Shown here: positions 8,098-17,093 of the stretch, piece after piece
How the letters are laid out: each line of letters starts with the position of its first letter
Position numbering within the stretch: the first letter of the stretch is position 1
From: JAJPHF01 sp035293805
GTDB taxonomy: Bacteria > Chloroflexota > UBA6077 > JAJPHF01
Length of the DNA stretch: 64,000 bases
Direction of reading: 5' to 3'
Assembly: GCA_035293805.1 (NCBI GenBank)
Contig: DATGMD010000044.1
Coordinates: 223,461 to 287,460 of the forward strand
Translations under genes and position numbers: made by a program
Notes under the pieces: generated by a model
Databases searched by the model: none
What the model was told of the DNA's origin: nothing
Seen by the model: only the letters and a program-made list of their open reading frames with translations

Positions 8098-9360
8098 ATG
8101 GCTATCAGCAGCGGTCGCTCCCGGAAGCCCACGGCCAATGGCCACCCGTCCGCCACCGAACCAGCAAGCAGGTACACGCCCGCCGACTACCAGGCCTTCC
8201 AGCACACCGGCCCGGGCACGCTCGCCGGCCGCTACCTGCGACGCTTCTGGCAGCCGGTGTACTCCGGCTGGCAGCTCAAGCCGGGCCACGCGGTGCCGCT
8301 TCGCGTGATGAGCGAGGACTTCACCCTCTATCGCGCCGAGGACGGCTGCCCGCACGTGGTGGCCTTCCGCTGCGCGCACCGAGGGACGCAGCTCTCCACT
8401 GGCTGGGTAGAGGGAGACTGTATCCGCTGCTTCTACCACGGCTGGAAGTACGACGCGACGGGGCAGTGCGTCGAGATGCCGGCTGAGGATCCCTCCTTCC
8501 CGCCCAAGGTGAAGATCCCGAGCTACCCGACCGCGGAGTACCTGGGCACGATCTTCGCCTACTTCGGGGAAGGCGAGCCGCCGCCGATGTGGCGCTTCCC
8601 GGTGATGGAGCAGCCCGGCATCATCCAGGCCTTCATCCGGCGCCGCGAGTGTAACTACTTCCAGAACGTCGAGAACAGCGTGGACGAGGTGCACATCCCG
8701 TTCGTTCACCGCAGTCAGGCGTGGGACCCCGCGATCCACGCCCAGAGCATCCCGGAGATCGAGGCGGAGGAGACCGAGTACGGCCTGGCGCAGTACGGCA
8801 TCCGCCCCGGCCAGGATGTCCGCGTGAGCCCGTTCATCATGCCGAACGTCCTGCACATCAAGGGCGGCTGGGACCCGGACGAGCCCGACGACTGGCTGTT
8901 CTGGCGCGTGCCGATCGACGACGAGAGCCACATGAACTGCGCGATCCGCCGCGTGCCGGTGACCGGCGAGGCGGCGCAGCAGTTCCAGGCGCAGATGGCG
9001 CAGCGGCGCGCGCGCATGGAGGGCCAGGAAAGCCCCGAGCAGATCGCCCAGCGGGTCCTGCGCGGCGAGCTGCGCGTGCAGGACCTCACGGACCGGCCGG
9101 ACATCGTGATCATCCAGGATGAGGTGGCCCAGGTCGGCCAGGGGCGCATCCAGGACCACTCTCAAGAGCGCCTCGGCCGCTCCGACCGCGCCGTGATCCT
9201 GCTGCGCAAGCTTTGGGCGCGCGAGCTAGAGAAGCTGGCGACGGGCCAGCCGCTCACGCAGTGGCACGTCCCGGACGACCTGGGCGCCACGCTGGGCCTC
9301 GATCGCATGGCGCTCAAGAACGTGAGTAACTGGCATCGCCCGGAGCGCGATGCGAAGTAG
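8098..9360 (+). CDS. Rieske non-heme iron oxygenase of the SBP-paired subfamily
   Basis: The product has 420 residues. Its Rieske ligands are C92-x-H94 and C111-x2-H114, and its iron ligands D196, H199 and H204 (DEVHIPFVH). It carries the subfamily hallmarks RYLRRFWQPV near 45-54, STGWVEGDCIRCFYHGW near 100-116 and MPAEDPSFPPKV near 127-138, shared with the Rieske proteins of 22091, 51828, 54398 and 61299. The first 35 residues are a variable, probably disordered tail. Its neighbour on the other strand is an iron-type SBP, a pairing repeated elsewhere in the window. Its 3' end lies only 6 bp from the convergent ornithine-cyclodeaminase-like gene. Substrate unknown. Confidence 0.92.
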   Translation: MAISSGRSRKPTANGHPSATEPASRYTPADYQAFQHTGPGTLAGRYLRRFWQPVYSGWQLKPGHAVPLRVMSEDFTLYRAEDGCPHVVAFRCAHRGTQLSTGWVEGDCIRCFYHGWKYDATGQCVEMPAEDPSFPPKVKIPSYPTAEYLGTIFAYFGEGEPPPMWRFPVMEQPGIIQAFIRRRECNYFQNVENSVDEVHIPFVHRSQAWDPAIHAQSIPEIEAEETEYGLAQYGIRPGQDVRVSPFIMPNVLHIKGGWDPDEPDDWLFWRVPIDDESHMNCAIRRVPVTGEAAQQFQAQMAQRRARMEGQESPEQIAQRVLRGELRVQDLTDRPDIVIIQDEVAQVGQGRIQDHSQERLGRSDRAVILLRKLWARELEKLATGQPLTQWHVPDDLGATLGLDRMALKNVSNWHRPERDAK

Positions 9361-9366
9361 GGCGGG

Positions 9367-10368
9367 TCAGGAACTCAGCGGGATCGTCGTGCCGACGCCG
9401 CGCCGCGTCGCCCAGTCGAGCGCCCACTGCATAATCGGCACGTCCCAGCCGTACATGGCCGCCAGCTCGTAGACCACCGTCTGGTCGGGGCGCTCGCGCG
9501 CCGGGATCGTGCCCGCCATTACGTCGGCGAGCTGCTCATGGGGGTCGGCGTCCAGCGGCCGCCGCTCCGGCGCGCCGCCCGACCCACCGGCCGGGGCGTT
9601 GCCGGGGCGTGGCCCGCCGGGGGGCGGCGTGAGCGCCGCCGGCCGCTGCCGGGAGGGAAAGAACAGGCGCGCGGACTCCATGAGCGCCGGCGGGGCCGCG
9701 CGGGTCATCGTCACCAGCAGCGCGCCCGGCCGCACCCAGGCCGCCTCCAGCGCCGGGCGGCCGCGCGTGTTGCCCGTGGCCGTGATCACGTCGGCGCCCT
9801 GCACGGCGGCCTGGGCGGTCGCGACCGCTTCCACGGGCAGCCCCAACCGCGCACTCCATTCCGCGGCGAAGCGCTCGCGGTTGGCCGCCGTGGGGCTCCA
9901 CACCCGCACCCGCTCCAGCGCCGGCAGCGCGTGGCGGAAGGTGCAGATGTGGCTGCGGGCCTGCTCGCCGCTCCCCAGGATGCAGAGCACGCGGGCGCTC
10001 TCGGGCGCCAAGTACTTTGCGCCCACGCCGGCCGGCACGGAGGTGCGCAGCACGTTCAGGTCGTCGCCGGCCAGCAGGGCCCGGATGCGTCCCGTCGCGT
10101 AGTCGAGCAGCACCATCAGGTGCATGTCGGGCGCGGCGAGGCCGCCCACGGCGGGGAAGATGCGGACGGAGGCGCCCGGCGCGGCGGCGGTGGAGTAGAC
10201 GGTGAAGCTGCCCTCCGCGCCGAACGGCAGGGTGACCTGGCCGACGAAGCCGCCGCGCCCTTGCGCCTGCTCCCACACCGCCGCCTCGATCGCCTGGAAG
10301 GCGCCCTCCAGGTTGCTCAGGTCCTCGACCAGCGGCCGGAGATCCGCCTGGGTGAGTAGCAGCGGCAC
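9367..10368 (-). CDS. Ornithine cyclodeaminase/mu-crystallin family protein
   Basis: I choose the GTG at 10368, which follows CAGGAGGAGG; the product then has 333 residues. The Rossmann segment VLCILGSGEQARSHI (about 127-141) matches the NAD(P)-binding motif of this family, and LLAGDDLNVLRTSVPAGVGAKYL precedes it as in ornithine cyclodeaminases and ketimine reductases. A Pro/Gly-rich insertion near residues 235-270 is unusual. Family members deaminate and cyclise amino acids or reduce cyclic imines; the substrate cannot be told here. The bicupin gene lies 44 bp upstream on the same strand, so both are probably co-transcribed. Confidence 0.82.
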   Translation of the reverse strand: MPLLLTQADLRPLVEDLSNLEGAFQAIEAAVWEQAQGRGGFVGQVTLPFGAEGSFTVYSTAAAPGASVRIFPAVGGLAAPDMHLMVLLDYATGRIRALLAGDDLNVLRTSVPAGVGAKYLAPESARVLCILGSGEQARSHICTFRHALPALERVRVWSPTAANRERFAAEWSARLGLPVEAVATAQAAVQGADVITATGNTRGRPALEAAWVRPGALLVTMTRAAPPALMESARLFFPSRQRPAALTPPPGGPRPGNAPAGGSGGAPERRPLDADPHEQLADVMAGTIPARERPDQTVVYELAAMYGWDVPIMQWALDWATRRGVGTTIPLSS

Positions 10369-10412
10369 GTGACGCCTCCTCCTGCCCGCCAGCCGGGCCC
10401 GCGTATCGCGCC

Positions 10413-11498
10413 CTAGACGGCGAGCGCGCGCAGCTTCTCGATCTGCTCGGGCGTCCGCAACTCGCCCGTGCGGACCGGCTCGACGAGCCGCTTGAGTGGC
10501 TTCGCCGCGTACATCACCAGGTAGGTGGCACGGTCCGCGACGCTCGAGTGCGCGACGCCGCGCGGAACCTTCACGAAGTCGCCCGGCTCCAGCTCCACGC
10601 ACCCCAGCTCGGTGAGGAGCGTGCGCGTCCCCGCGAGCTGGAACTGCACCTCGTCGAAGTTCAGGTGGCGGCGGTAATCGCTGCCCGTCGCCTGCACCAC
10701 GCTGCACCAGCCGAGCCAGAAGGTCTGGGCTTTGTAGGCCCACTGGATGCCGGGCGGCTCTTCGGCGCCCGACCGCGGGTGCAGGACTTCCAGGCGCCGC
10801 GGGTCGTGCGCCGCGTGCGCCAGCAACAGCCGCTCGTCGCACGGCACGGTGAGCCCGGCACCCGCCGAGATCATCTCCGGCACGATCGCCGGCTCCCAGT
10901 CGCGGAACTCGTGCGGTCGCGAGAGGCGGACGGGCTCGAGCTGCCGCGCCACCGGCGCCCTGACGTAGAAGAGGAGGTGGATCTCCTGGCGGCCCCAGTT
11001 GTCGTGGGCCACGCCGACCGGGATGTTCACGAAGTCGCCCGGCTCCAGGTCCACGGTGCCAATCTCGGTGATGAGCTGCCGCGGGCCGCTCACCTGGTAC
11101 GAGATCTCGTCCACGTCCGCGTTCCGGTGGTAGAACGGCTGGCGGCTGTTCATGTCCTGGTGCTCGATGCGGACATCCTCGTTCTCGTACACCCACAGCG
11201 GCGGACTGAACCCTCGCGGCTCCCAGGCCACCGGCACGTGGACAACCTCGATGCCCTCGCGGTCGGGGCGCGGCCGGCCCTGGCCGCCGCTCGGCGGACC
11301 GTCGCCCGCACGGCTCGCGGGGCCGCTGTTGGCGCCAGCGCCCCCGGCCGGCCCGCCGGGCGCGTCGGGCTTGCCGACGGGCAGGGGCGCGAGCGGCCGG
11401 GCCCACGGCCCCTGGAGGAGGAGCGCCTCGTCGCGCTCGATCACGGTGACGTCGTCCACCCGGGGCCACCAGGCGAGGTGCTCTTGGACCGTGCGCAT
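10413..11498 (-). CDS. Bicupin ring-cleavage dioxygenase-like protein (homogentisate dioxygenase-like)
   Basis: I use the ATG at 11498 behind GGAGG, giving 361 residues. Two cupin repeats are visible. The first has YHRNADVDEISYQ with the second motif DFVNIPVGVAHDN (about 130-180). The second has RRHLNFDEVQFQL with DFVKVPRGVAHSS (about 280-330). Each supplies the His, Glu and His expected of a cupin metal site. The organisation recalls homogentisate 1,2-dioxygenase and gentisate-type dioxygenases, which open hydroquinone rings, though sequence alone does not fix the substrate. A Gly/Pro-rich low-complexity stretch occurs near residues 45-75. It is likely co-transcribed with the downstream ornithine-cyclodeaminase-like gene. 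Confidence 0.72.
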   Translation of the reverse strand: MRTVQEHLAWWPRVDDVTVIERDEALLLQGPWARPLAPLPVGKPDAPGGPAGGAGANSGPASRAGDGPPSGGQGRPRPDREGIEVVHVPVAWEPRGFSPPLWVYENEDVRIEHQDMNSRQPFYHRNADVDEISYQVSGPRQLITEIGTVDLEPGDFVNIPVGVAHDNWGRQEIHLLFYVRAPVARQLEPVRLSRPHEFRDWEPAIVPEMISAGAGLTVPCDERLLLAHAAHDPRRLEVLHPRSGAEEPPGIQWAYKAQTFWLGWCSVVQATGSDYRRHLNFDEVQFQLAGTRTLLTELGCVELEPGDFVKVPRGVAHSSVADRATYLVMYAAKPLKRLVEPVRTGELRTPEQIEKLRALAV

Positions 11499-11598
11499 GG
11501 GCTCCGCCTCCTTCGGTACCGGGCATCCGGACCAGTGGCGCCAGTGTAGCAGCGCGTGCGGCGGAGCGTCGAACCGGCGGCGCGCTGGGGCGGCCCGC

Positions 11599-12699
11599 TC
11601 AGTCGAGGAGGAGGGCATCCAGCCAGTCGATGACGTCGGCCTTGGAGCGGTCTTCGCGCGGGATGGCGTCCCAGGCGGTTTCGAACGCCAGGTAGAACTG
11701 CAGGACGCTCAGCTCGTCCTCGAACAGGATGTGCCCGGGGCCCCAGGTCGGCTCCCTCTGGTGGGCAATCGGCGCGCCGCGCATGATGGCGCGGACGGTG
11801 CTCTTCATCTCCAGCTCCAGCGACGGCGTCTCCTCGACCAGCCCGACCTCGTAATGCTCGTAGTCCCGGAGCAGCCTGATCCAGTGCCGCACGTGCTCAC
11901 GGCGCCGCCGCGTGGAGCGCCGGTAAGGATCGACGCGCTCCCCGCTCACGTAGCGGGCGATGGCGGCCTTGGAGTGGATGCTGCGCTCGCCATGCGTCTC
12001 GAGCGTGCGCAGGAACTGCGCGTGGCGGGCCCGCGTGCGGGCGAGGTCGTGGCCGCGCAGCTCCTTGCTCATGATGGTGGGCTCCAGCGCCCGCGGGCTG
12101 AGGAGCCAGTCGGGGGGGCTGGTGAGCCTGGACGGCTCGGCCGCCACGAACAGCCGCTGCCCCGGGATGGCCTCCAGCTCGCCCGCCGCATCCACCGCCC
12201 CGCTGCGGCCGCGCTCGTCGGCCGAGAACAGGCGCACCGTCGCCGGCTGGCTGCCCATCGGCGCATAGCGGTGGCTCACGACCTCCCGCAGCTGCTCGAG
12301 CACCACCGCCCGGAGCGTGTGAGGCGTCGTCGGGCGCGCCGCCGGGACCAGCCGGTAGTAGCGCACCTCCTCATCGGTCAGCGGCTGGCCATCGTACAGC
12401 CAGAGGATGGCGTCGATCTGGGCGCGCTCCAGCTCCAGGCCCCAGTGGAGGATGGCCGCGAGCCGCGTGCGGCTCACCCAGCGGTCGCGCTTCTCCAGCG
12501 AGACTTCGAGCTGCTCCAAGTCGGAGACGTGCTTCTGGAAGGCGACGCCCCGCGTGCGGTCGGCCACCGCCTTCTGGGTGTTCGCCTCCGCGCTGCGGCG
12601 CCCGGGGTCCTTGGCGCGGCAGCGAGCCGGATAGCTGGCGCGGGCCGCCGCGACCAACCGGCTCACCAGTCGATAGCGATCAAGTGGATGCGGGAACAT
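11599..12699 (-). CDS. XRE-like helix-turn-helix transcriptional regulator with C-terminal sensor-like region
   Basis: This 366-residue protein is the only recognisable regulator in the window. Residues about 35-110 resemble an XRE helix-turn-helix: TQKAVADRTRG, a DLEQLE recognition-helix-like stretch, then VSRTRLAAILHWGLELERAQIDAIL as in the late helices of such domains. The remainder, about 120-366, contains HYEVGLVEE and LQFYLAFETAWDAIP and looks like a ligand-binding half of unknown family. Arg and Glu content is high and no transmembrane segment is seen. The gene is preceded by an AT-rich promoter and by a duplicated 36-bp repeat (12711-12746 and 12853-12888) that could be its own operator. 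The HTH call is from pattern, not a profile match. Confidence 0.62.
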   Translation of the reverse strand: MFPHPLDRYRLVSRLVAAARASYPARCRAKDPGRRSAEANTQKAVADRTRGVAFQKHVSDLEQLEVSLEKRDRWVSRTRLAAILHWGLELERAQIDAILWLYDGQPLTDEEVRYYRLVPAARPTTPHTLRAVVLEQLREVVSHRYAPMGSQPATVRLFSADERGRSGAVDAAGELEAIPGQRLFVAAEPSRLTSPPDWLLSPRALEPTIMSKELRGHDLARTRARHAQFLRTLETHGERSIHSKAAIARYVSGERVDPYRRSTRRRREHVRHWIRLLRDYEHYEVGLVEETPSLELEMKSTVRAIMRGAPIAHQREPTWGPGHILFEDELSVLQFYLAFETAWDAIPREDRSKADVIDWLDALLLD

Positions 12700-12710
12700 C
12701 GCGAGCCTCG

Positions 12711-12746
12711 TTGAATATTCCGGTCGAATATAGCCGCGGATAATAA
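12711..12746. repeat. AT-rich 36-bp direct repeat, copy 1
   Basis: Begins TTGAATAT and includes GAATATAGC then GCGGATAATA. It matches copy 2 at 12853-12888 with a few substitutions and single-base gaps. It is strikingly AT-rich against its surroundings and lies just upstream of the regulator start, covering the predicted -10 element. Confidence 0.7.
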
Positions 12747-12755
12747 TCTGCTCAA
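12727..12755 (-). promoter_or_regulatory. Predicted promoter of the XRE-like regulator
   Basis: Reading on the minus strand: TTGAGC at 12755-12750, a 17-nt spacer, and TATATT at 12732-12727. Transcription would begin near 12720, about 20 bases before the ATG at 12699. The -10 lies within repeat copy 1. Confidence 0.55.
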
Positions 12756-13221
12756 TTCGCTCGCGCGGCGCGAGCCGGTGGCGGCGGATACTGCCGCGCG
12801 ACTCGGCGGGGTGGGAATGCCCCGTTCACGAGGGCGTGAGCATCGGGCCGGCTTGAATATCCGTGCTGAATATAGCGGCGAATAAAAGCCGCGAGTATAT
12901 GACACATCGGCTTGCGAGCCGCTCGGCCCTACGCGGCCAGAACCCGCTGCACCCCAGTACGTCAGAGGCCGAGCAACGGTCGTTGCCAGGGTGTGGCCGG
13001 GCGAGAGCCGGCGCAGGTCGCGCGCCGTCAGGCTCTCCCACCAGGTGAGGCGCAGCATCTGCCCGTCGTCGGTCGTCGAGCCAAAGACCGTCCCGCCCAG
13101 CGCGCGGGGCGCCGGCCGGCGCGCGCTGGATAGCGTCCGTCCGGGCCGGGTCGGCCCCCGCGGGCTCGGCCCGGTAACGGGTGAGGGCGATGAACAGCGC
13201 CGCGCGCTGGGACACGATAGG
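12756..13221. other. Intergenic region with no recognisable gene; contains repeat copy 2
   Basis: About 470 bases separate the regulator from the Rieske gene ending at 13222. Short minus-strand frames are present (for example one reading FGSTTDDGQMLRLTWW near 13040-13090), but they overlap each other, lack ribosome-binding sites and match no family I recognise. This may be a decayed gene. The AT-rich repeat copy 2 lies at 12853-12888. Confidence 0.5.
12853..12888. repeat. AT-rich 36-bp direct repeat, copy 2
   Basis: Begins TTGAATAT and includes GAATATAGC then GCGAATAAA. It keeps the TATATT (minus strand, 12874-12869) of copy 1, but the position 17 bases upstream reads TACTCG, so it is a poorer promoter. 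It could be a second operator or a remnant of a promoter duplication. Confidence 0.65.
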
Positions 13222-14430
13222 CTATCGGCCGGCGGGCGCTGGCGACGCGGGCCGCGCGATGCGGCCGAGGCCGCCGTACTCGCCCTCCGGCGTGTAGAAA
13301 CCAGGGTAGTCGCGGCGTTCGCGCGGCAGGGTGATCATCGGCTCGTTCTGCGCCGGGTCGCGGAGGACGGCGAAGGGGTCCGCGCCGCGCTCGATTGCCG
13401 CCAGGCTGTCGAGCAGCAGCTTGCGGTAGAGCAGGATGCCCCTGTCCGAGGTGGCCAGGTGCTCCTGCGTGCGGTCCACGAGCGCGCCCTGCTCGACCCA
13501 GGCCAGCATGTCCTGCGGCGGCACCGCGTCGGGCGGCCCGATGAACTGCCCCTGGGCGTTGAACCACTCCTCGCGCGTGACCGGCACCTCGCGCTGTGCC
13601 GGCACGTCGGGCGCGCGGCGGACGCCCTGGTAGCGGTACTGAATCGTGTGCGTGTCGTCCACCGGCACGCGGATCTGGAACAGCGGCCGCCGCTCGTCGC
13701 CAACGGACAGGGTGTTCGGGAAGAGCACCGGGTGGCCGATCTGCCACTCGTCGCAGTCCTCGGACTCGCCCGCCAGCAGGCGCCGCTTGATGATCCCGTA
13801 GGCGAACACGTCGAAGGCGATCCGCTCGTGGCGTGGCGGCGTTACCTTCGGCGTCTGGCCCTGCCGGCTCAGCACGTAGTTGCCATAGTAGCCGTGCAGG
13901 TGCTCGACGTGGACGGGGTCCAGCGAGTTCTCCATGCACTGGAGCCAGTTGCAGGGTAGCGGCACGATCTGGATGGACTTGTCCAGGTCGTCGCGCACCA
14001 ACAGATCGTAGCACGGCAGGAGCGGCGCGGGCGCGGGCCCGAGGTAGGCGAAGACCAGCCCGCCCAGCTCCTGCACGGGGTAGGCGGTGATCTTGAGCTG
14101 CAGGCAGGCGGGCTCGAACGGCATGTCCACCACCCGCCCCGCGGCGTTGTAGGTCCAGCCGTGGTAGGCGCAGCGCAGGCCGTTCGCCTGGGGCACGCCG
14201 AGCGCCAGCGAGAGGCCACGGTGGGCGCAGCGCGGACCCACCAGCCCGTACTCCCCGGCCGGCGTGCGGAACAGCACGAGGTCCTCGCCCAGCAGCCGCA
14301 CGCGCTGCACCGGCTCGCGCGCCAGCTCGGCGGCCGCGCCCACCGGCTGCCAGTAGCGGCGCAGCAGGTTGCCCATCGGGGTCCCCGGCCCCACGCGCGA
14401 TAGCTGCTCGTTCTGCTCCTGTGTGATCAC
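13222..14430 (-). CDS. Rieske non-heme iron oxygenase, phthalate-dioxygenase-like subfamily
   Basis: The 402-residue product starts at a GTG following GGAGGGAGCC. Rieske ligands are C68-x-H70 and C87-x2-H90; iron ligands D171, H174 and H179 (DPVHVEHLHG). The N-terminus (LSRVGPGTPMGNLLRRYWQPV region) groups it with the proteins of 1758 and 15618. The extra His177 between the two iron-binding histidines is notable. A BphC-like dioxygenase gene lies 86 bp upstream on the same strand, so the two probably act in one pathway: ring hydroxylation followed by meta cleavage. No dihydrodiol dehydrogenase is seen. Confidence 0.9.
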   Translation of the reverse strand: MITQEQNEQLSRVGPGTPMGNLLRRYWQPVGAAAELAREPVQRVRLLGEDLVLFRTPAGEYGLVGPRCAHRGLSLALGVPQANGLRCAYHGWTYNAAGRVVDMPFEPACLQLKITAYPVQELGGLVFAYLGPAPAPLLPCYDLLVRDDLDKSIQIVPLPCNWLQCMENSLDPVHVEHLHGYYGNYVLSRQGQTPKVTPPRHERIAFDVFAYGIIKRRLLAGESEDCDEWQIGHPVLFPNTLSVGDERRPLFQIRVPVDDTHTIQYRYQGVRRAPDVPAQREVPVTREEWFNAQGQFIGPPDAVPPQDMLAWVEQGALVDRTQEHLATSDRGILLYRKLLLDSLAAIERGADPFAVLRDPAQNEPMITLPRERRDYPGFYTPEGEYGGLGRIARPASPAPAGR

Positions 14431-14516
14431 GGCTCCCTCCTGTCCGCGCGCCGGTGCTTGACGGCCATCATGCGGGCCGCCCGCTCCGGCAACAATTGGC
14501 GCGCCCGCGCGCTGGC

Positions 14517-15413
14517 TCAGGACGCTCCAGGGGCGGCGCGCTGCCAGGCCGCGGCGCGGGCGCCCACGAACTGGTGGCCCCAGAGGCTGGCCCGGTCGAG
14601 CCGCGCCACGGTCCAGGTCGCCTCGTCAATCAACCGGCCGCCCGCCCCGTACTCGATGTCCACGCCGGATGGGCTCTCCAGGTAGAAGGAGAACACCAGG
14701 TCGTTGCTGTGCCGGCCGAGCGTCTTGGCGAGCGGCACGCCCCGCGCCCGGCACAGGTCGTAGGTCACGCCCACGTCGTCCGGGTCGCGGACCTCGAGCA
14801 TGAGATGGTGCAGGCCGATCTTCTGGGTGCCGAGCGCCAGCGAGTGGTGGCGCGCGTTGCAGCGCAGGAACGCCATCCGCAGCCGCGCATTGTCGAACGT
14901 GTCGCTCACGCGGAAGCCGAGCACGCCGGTGTAGAAGTCGCGGCAGGCGTCGAGGTCGGCGACGCCGAGGACGACGTGGCCGAGGCCGAGGGCGCCCGCG
15001 ACGAAGCCGCTGATCGGCCGCGTGGGCGCGAACGGCGCCGCCGCGCGCTCCGGGCCGTTGAACAGCTCGAGCGCGTGGCCGGCCGGGTCGGCGCAGCGCA
15101 CGAGCGCCTGCACGCCGCGCGCGGCGCACTCGGCCGCGCTGCCCCACGCGGGCGCGCGGCCCGCGGCGGCCAGCGCGCGCCCGGCCGCGTCCAGCGCCGC
15201 GGCGCTCGGCACCTCCCAGCCCAGGTAGGCGAGGCCGTTCGTGGCGCCGGGATGGATGGCGAGCCGATATGCCCGCTCGTCCAGGCGGAGCCGCACGCTG
15301 CCATCCGGCCCGGGCGCGCCGAGCGGCGTGCCCAGCACGTCCGGCCCGAAGCTGGCCCACGCCCCAGGATCGGTGGCGGTGAGGCCGAGGTAGCCTAGGG
15401 CGGTCACCTGCAT
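14517..15413 (-). CDS. Type I extradiol dioxygenase, BphC-like (vicinal oxygen chelate fold)
   Basis: The ATG at 15413 gives 298 residues, the usual BphC length. The two-domain arrangement is intact. Metal ligands H146 (GLGHVVLG), H203 (GLHHLMLEV) and E254 (VDIEYG) are present, as are the active-site H190, H235 and Y244 positions expected for 2,3-dihydroxybiphenyl 1,2-dioxygenase. It should cleave a catechol next to the hydroxyl pair. It is divergent from a Rieske-hydrolase-SBP operon at 15618, whose hydrolase is of the BphD/MhpC type, so dioxygenase and hydrolase may act in sequence. The true catechol is not known. Confidence 0.88.
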   Translation of the reverse strand: MQVTALGYLGLTATDPGAWASFGPDVLGTPLGAPGPDGSVRLRLDERAYRLAIHPGATNGLAYLGWEVPSAAALDAAGRALAAAGRAPAWGSAAECAARGVQALVRCADPAGHALELFNGPERAAAPFAPTRPISGFVAGALGLGHVVLGVADLDACRDFYTGVLGFRVSDTFDNARLRMAFLRCNARHHSLALGTQKIGLHHLMLEVRDPDDVGVTYDLCRARGVPLAKTLGRHSNDLVFSFYLESPSGVDIEYGAGGRLIDEATWTVARLDRASLWGHQFVGARAAAWQRAAPGAS

Positions 15414-15429
15414 CGCGTCGTCTCCCGCG

Positions 15430-15458
15430 TTGTCCACGTTCCGGGCCCGTGATAGACT
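15430..15458 (+). promoter_or_regulatory. Predicted promoter of the Rieske-hydrolase-SBP operon
   Basis: TTGTCC at 15430-15435, a 17-nt spacer and TAGACT at 15453-15458. The start would be near 15465, about 150 bases before the Rieske ATG at 15618. Confidence 0.5.
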
Positions 15459-15617
15459 ACGCTGCGCTGGCGGCTGACCGCAACCGGGCGCAACCCCCGG
15501 CTGCTCCCGGGAGGGGCGTGGCAGGAGGGTGCAACCAGTCCCCAGCGCCCGGTCGCGGCGAGCCGCCCCACCGGGCTGGGCGCCGGCTCGTAAGCAGCTG
15601 ATCGTGGAGAGAGCCCC

Positions 15618-17093
15618 ATGCCGGGCCTGAAGAACCAGCAAGAGGAGCACCTGGCGCGAGTGGGCCCGGGCACGCCCTCCGGCGCGGTCTTCCGCCGCTA
15701 CTGGCTCCCCGTCGAGGTGTCGGCGAACCTGGGGGGCGGCCGCCGCCGCTCGTTCTTCGGGCTGGGCGGCGCCTCGCCCCACGCCCGCAACCCCATCCGC
15801 GTGAAGGCGCTGGGCGAGGAGCTGGTGCTGTTCCGCGACGCGAGCGGCCAGCCGATCCTGCTCGGCGAGCACTGCAGCCACCGCGGCACGTCGCTCGTCT
15901 ACGGCCGGGTCGAGGACGACTGCCTGCGCTGCCTCTACCACGGCTGGGCCTACGACCGCGCGGGCCGCGTGGTGGACATGCCGGCCGAGCCACCCACGAG
16001 CCGCTTCAAGAACACGATCAAGCACCCGGCCTACCCGTGCATCGAGGTCGGCGGGCTGATCTTCGCGTATCTGGGGCCGCCCGACAAGCAGCCCATCTTC
16101 CCACGCTACGACGTGCTCTACCGCGAGGACGGTGTGCGGGTGGTGGGCGACGGCGGCTACGTCGAGCCCTGCAACGTGTTCCAGGCGATGCACGACAACA
16201 ACCTGGACACCTGGCACGTGGACATCCAGCACGTCTGGTTCAACAAGGAGGGGCCGCCGTTCCGCCACATGCACTACGGCAAGGACGGCCGTCCGCCGAC
16301 GCCGATCAAGTACGAGCGCACGCCCTGGGGCACCCGCGACGTCGTGCTCAAGGACGCCGAGACGCCCGGCCAGTACGAGTACTACGAGCTGCACACGGTC
16401 TGGCCGTCGATGCGCGTGAACTTCCCGGGCGGCACGTCGATGAAGTGGGCGCTGCCGCTCGACGACTACCACACGCGCTGGTTCGTGGTCGAGGTGTACC
16501 CCTTCGATGAGCACGGGCGGGTCACGCCCGCCGCGGAGCGGATCATGAACGCGCCGGGGCCGAGCATGATCCGCTCCGCGGCGGGGCTGCCCCCGAACTG
16601 GTACGACCAGGTGGGCGGCTGGTGGGACTTCGGCCACCCCTGGCGGCAGGGCGTGTTCTGGGAGGACCACGTGGCGCAGGTGTCCCAGAACGTCGGGGAG
16701 CGGCAGCTCCCGGACTGGGAGAGCTGGCACTTGGGCTCGTCCGACCAGGGGCTGGTGCTGAACCGTCGCGTCTGGCGCGAGCAGGTGCGGCGCGTGCAGG
16801 AGGGGCTGGACCCGATCGGCATCAGCCGCAACCCCGCGGACGACCGCCTGATCCACGTACCGTCCGACAACCTGTATGTGGACTGGGACGTGGGCATGCG
16901 GCTATTCAGGATGTCGGTCGAAGACCGGCTGCGCGCGCTGGCCGAGGGCAGCATCCCGGGCGCGGCGCCGCACGGGCTAGTCGGCAGCGGGGGCGGCGTG
17001 CCACCACGGGCCGCGCGGACCGGCGCCGCGAAGCGCGGCGGTGTCCGCGCGAACGGCAAGGCGCCGCGAGCGCGCCGCGAGGTGGCGCGATGA
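15618..17093 (+). CDS. Rieske non-heme iron oxygenase, long phthalate-dioxygenase-like form
   Basis: At 491 residues this is the longest Rieske protein here. Rieske ligands are C86-x-H88 and C105-x2-H108; iron ligands D197, H200 and H205 (DTWHVDIQH). An insertion of about 18 residues (39-58, GGGRRRSFFGLGG) precedes the Rieske domain, and a basic Gly/Ala/Arg-rich tail of about 35 residues ends the protein. The TGA stop overlaps the ATG of the following hydrolase (ATGA at 17090-17093), so the two are translationally coupled. This implies that the oxygenase product feeds the hydrolase route, probably after ring cleavage by the divergent BphC-like enzyme. Confidence 0.9.
   Translation: MPGLKNQQEEHLARVGPGTPSGAVFRRYWLPVEVSANLGGGRRRSFFGLGGASPHARNPIRVKALGEELVLFRDASGQPILLGEHCSHRGTSLVYGRVEDDCLRCLYHGWAYDRAGRVVDMPAEPPTSRFKNTIKHPAYPCIEVGGLIFAYLGPPDKQPIFPRYDVLYREDGVRVVGDGGYVEPCNVFQAMHDNNLDTWHVDIQHVWFNKEGPPFRHMHYGKDGRPPTPIKYERTPWGTRDVVLKDAETPGQYEYYELHTVWPSMRVNFPGGTSMKWALPLDDYHTRWFVVEVYPFDEHGRVTPAAERIMNAPGPSMIRSAAGLPPNWYDQVGGWWDFGHPWRQGVFWEDHVAQVSQNVGERQLPDWESWHLGSSDQGLVLNRRVWREQVRRVQEGLDPIGISRNPADDRLIHVPSDNLYVDWDVGMRLFRMSVEDRLRALAEGSIPGAAPHGLVGSGGGVPPRAARTGAAKRGGVRANGKAPRARREVAR

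Noticed and set aside
12826..13215. Possible small genes on the minus strand between the regulator and the Rieske gene
   Set aside because: Several overlapping frames, none with a good start or known motif; reported only as an uncharacterised gap.
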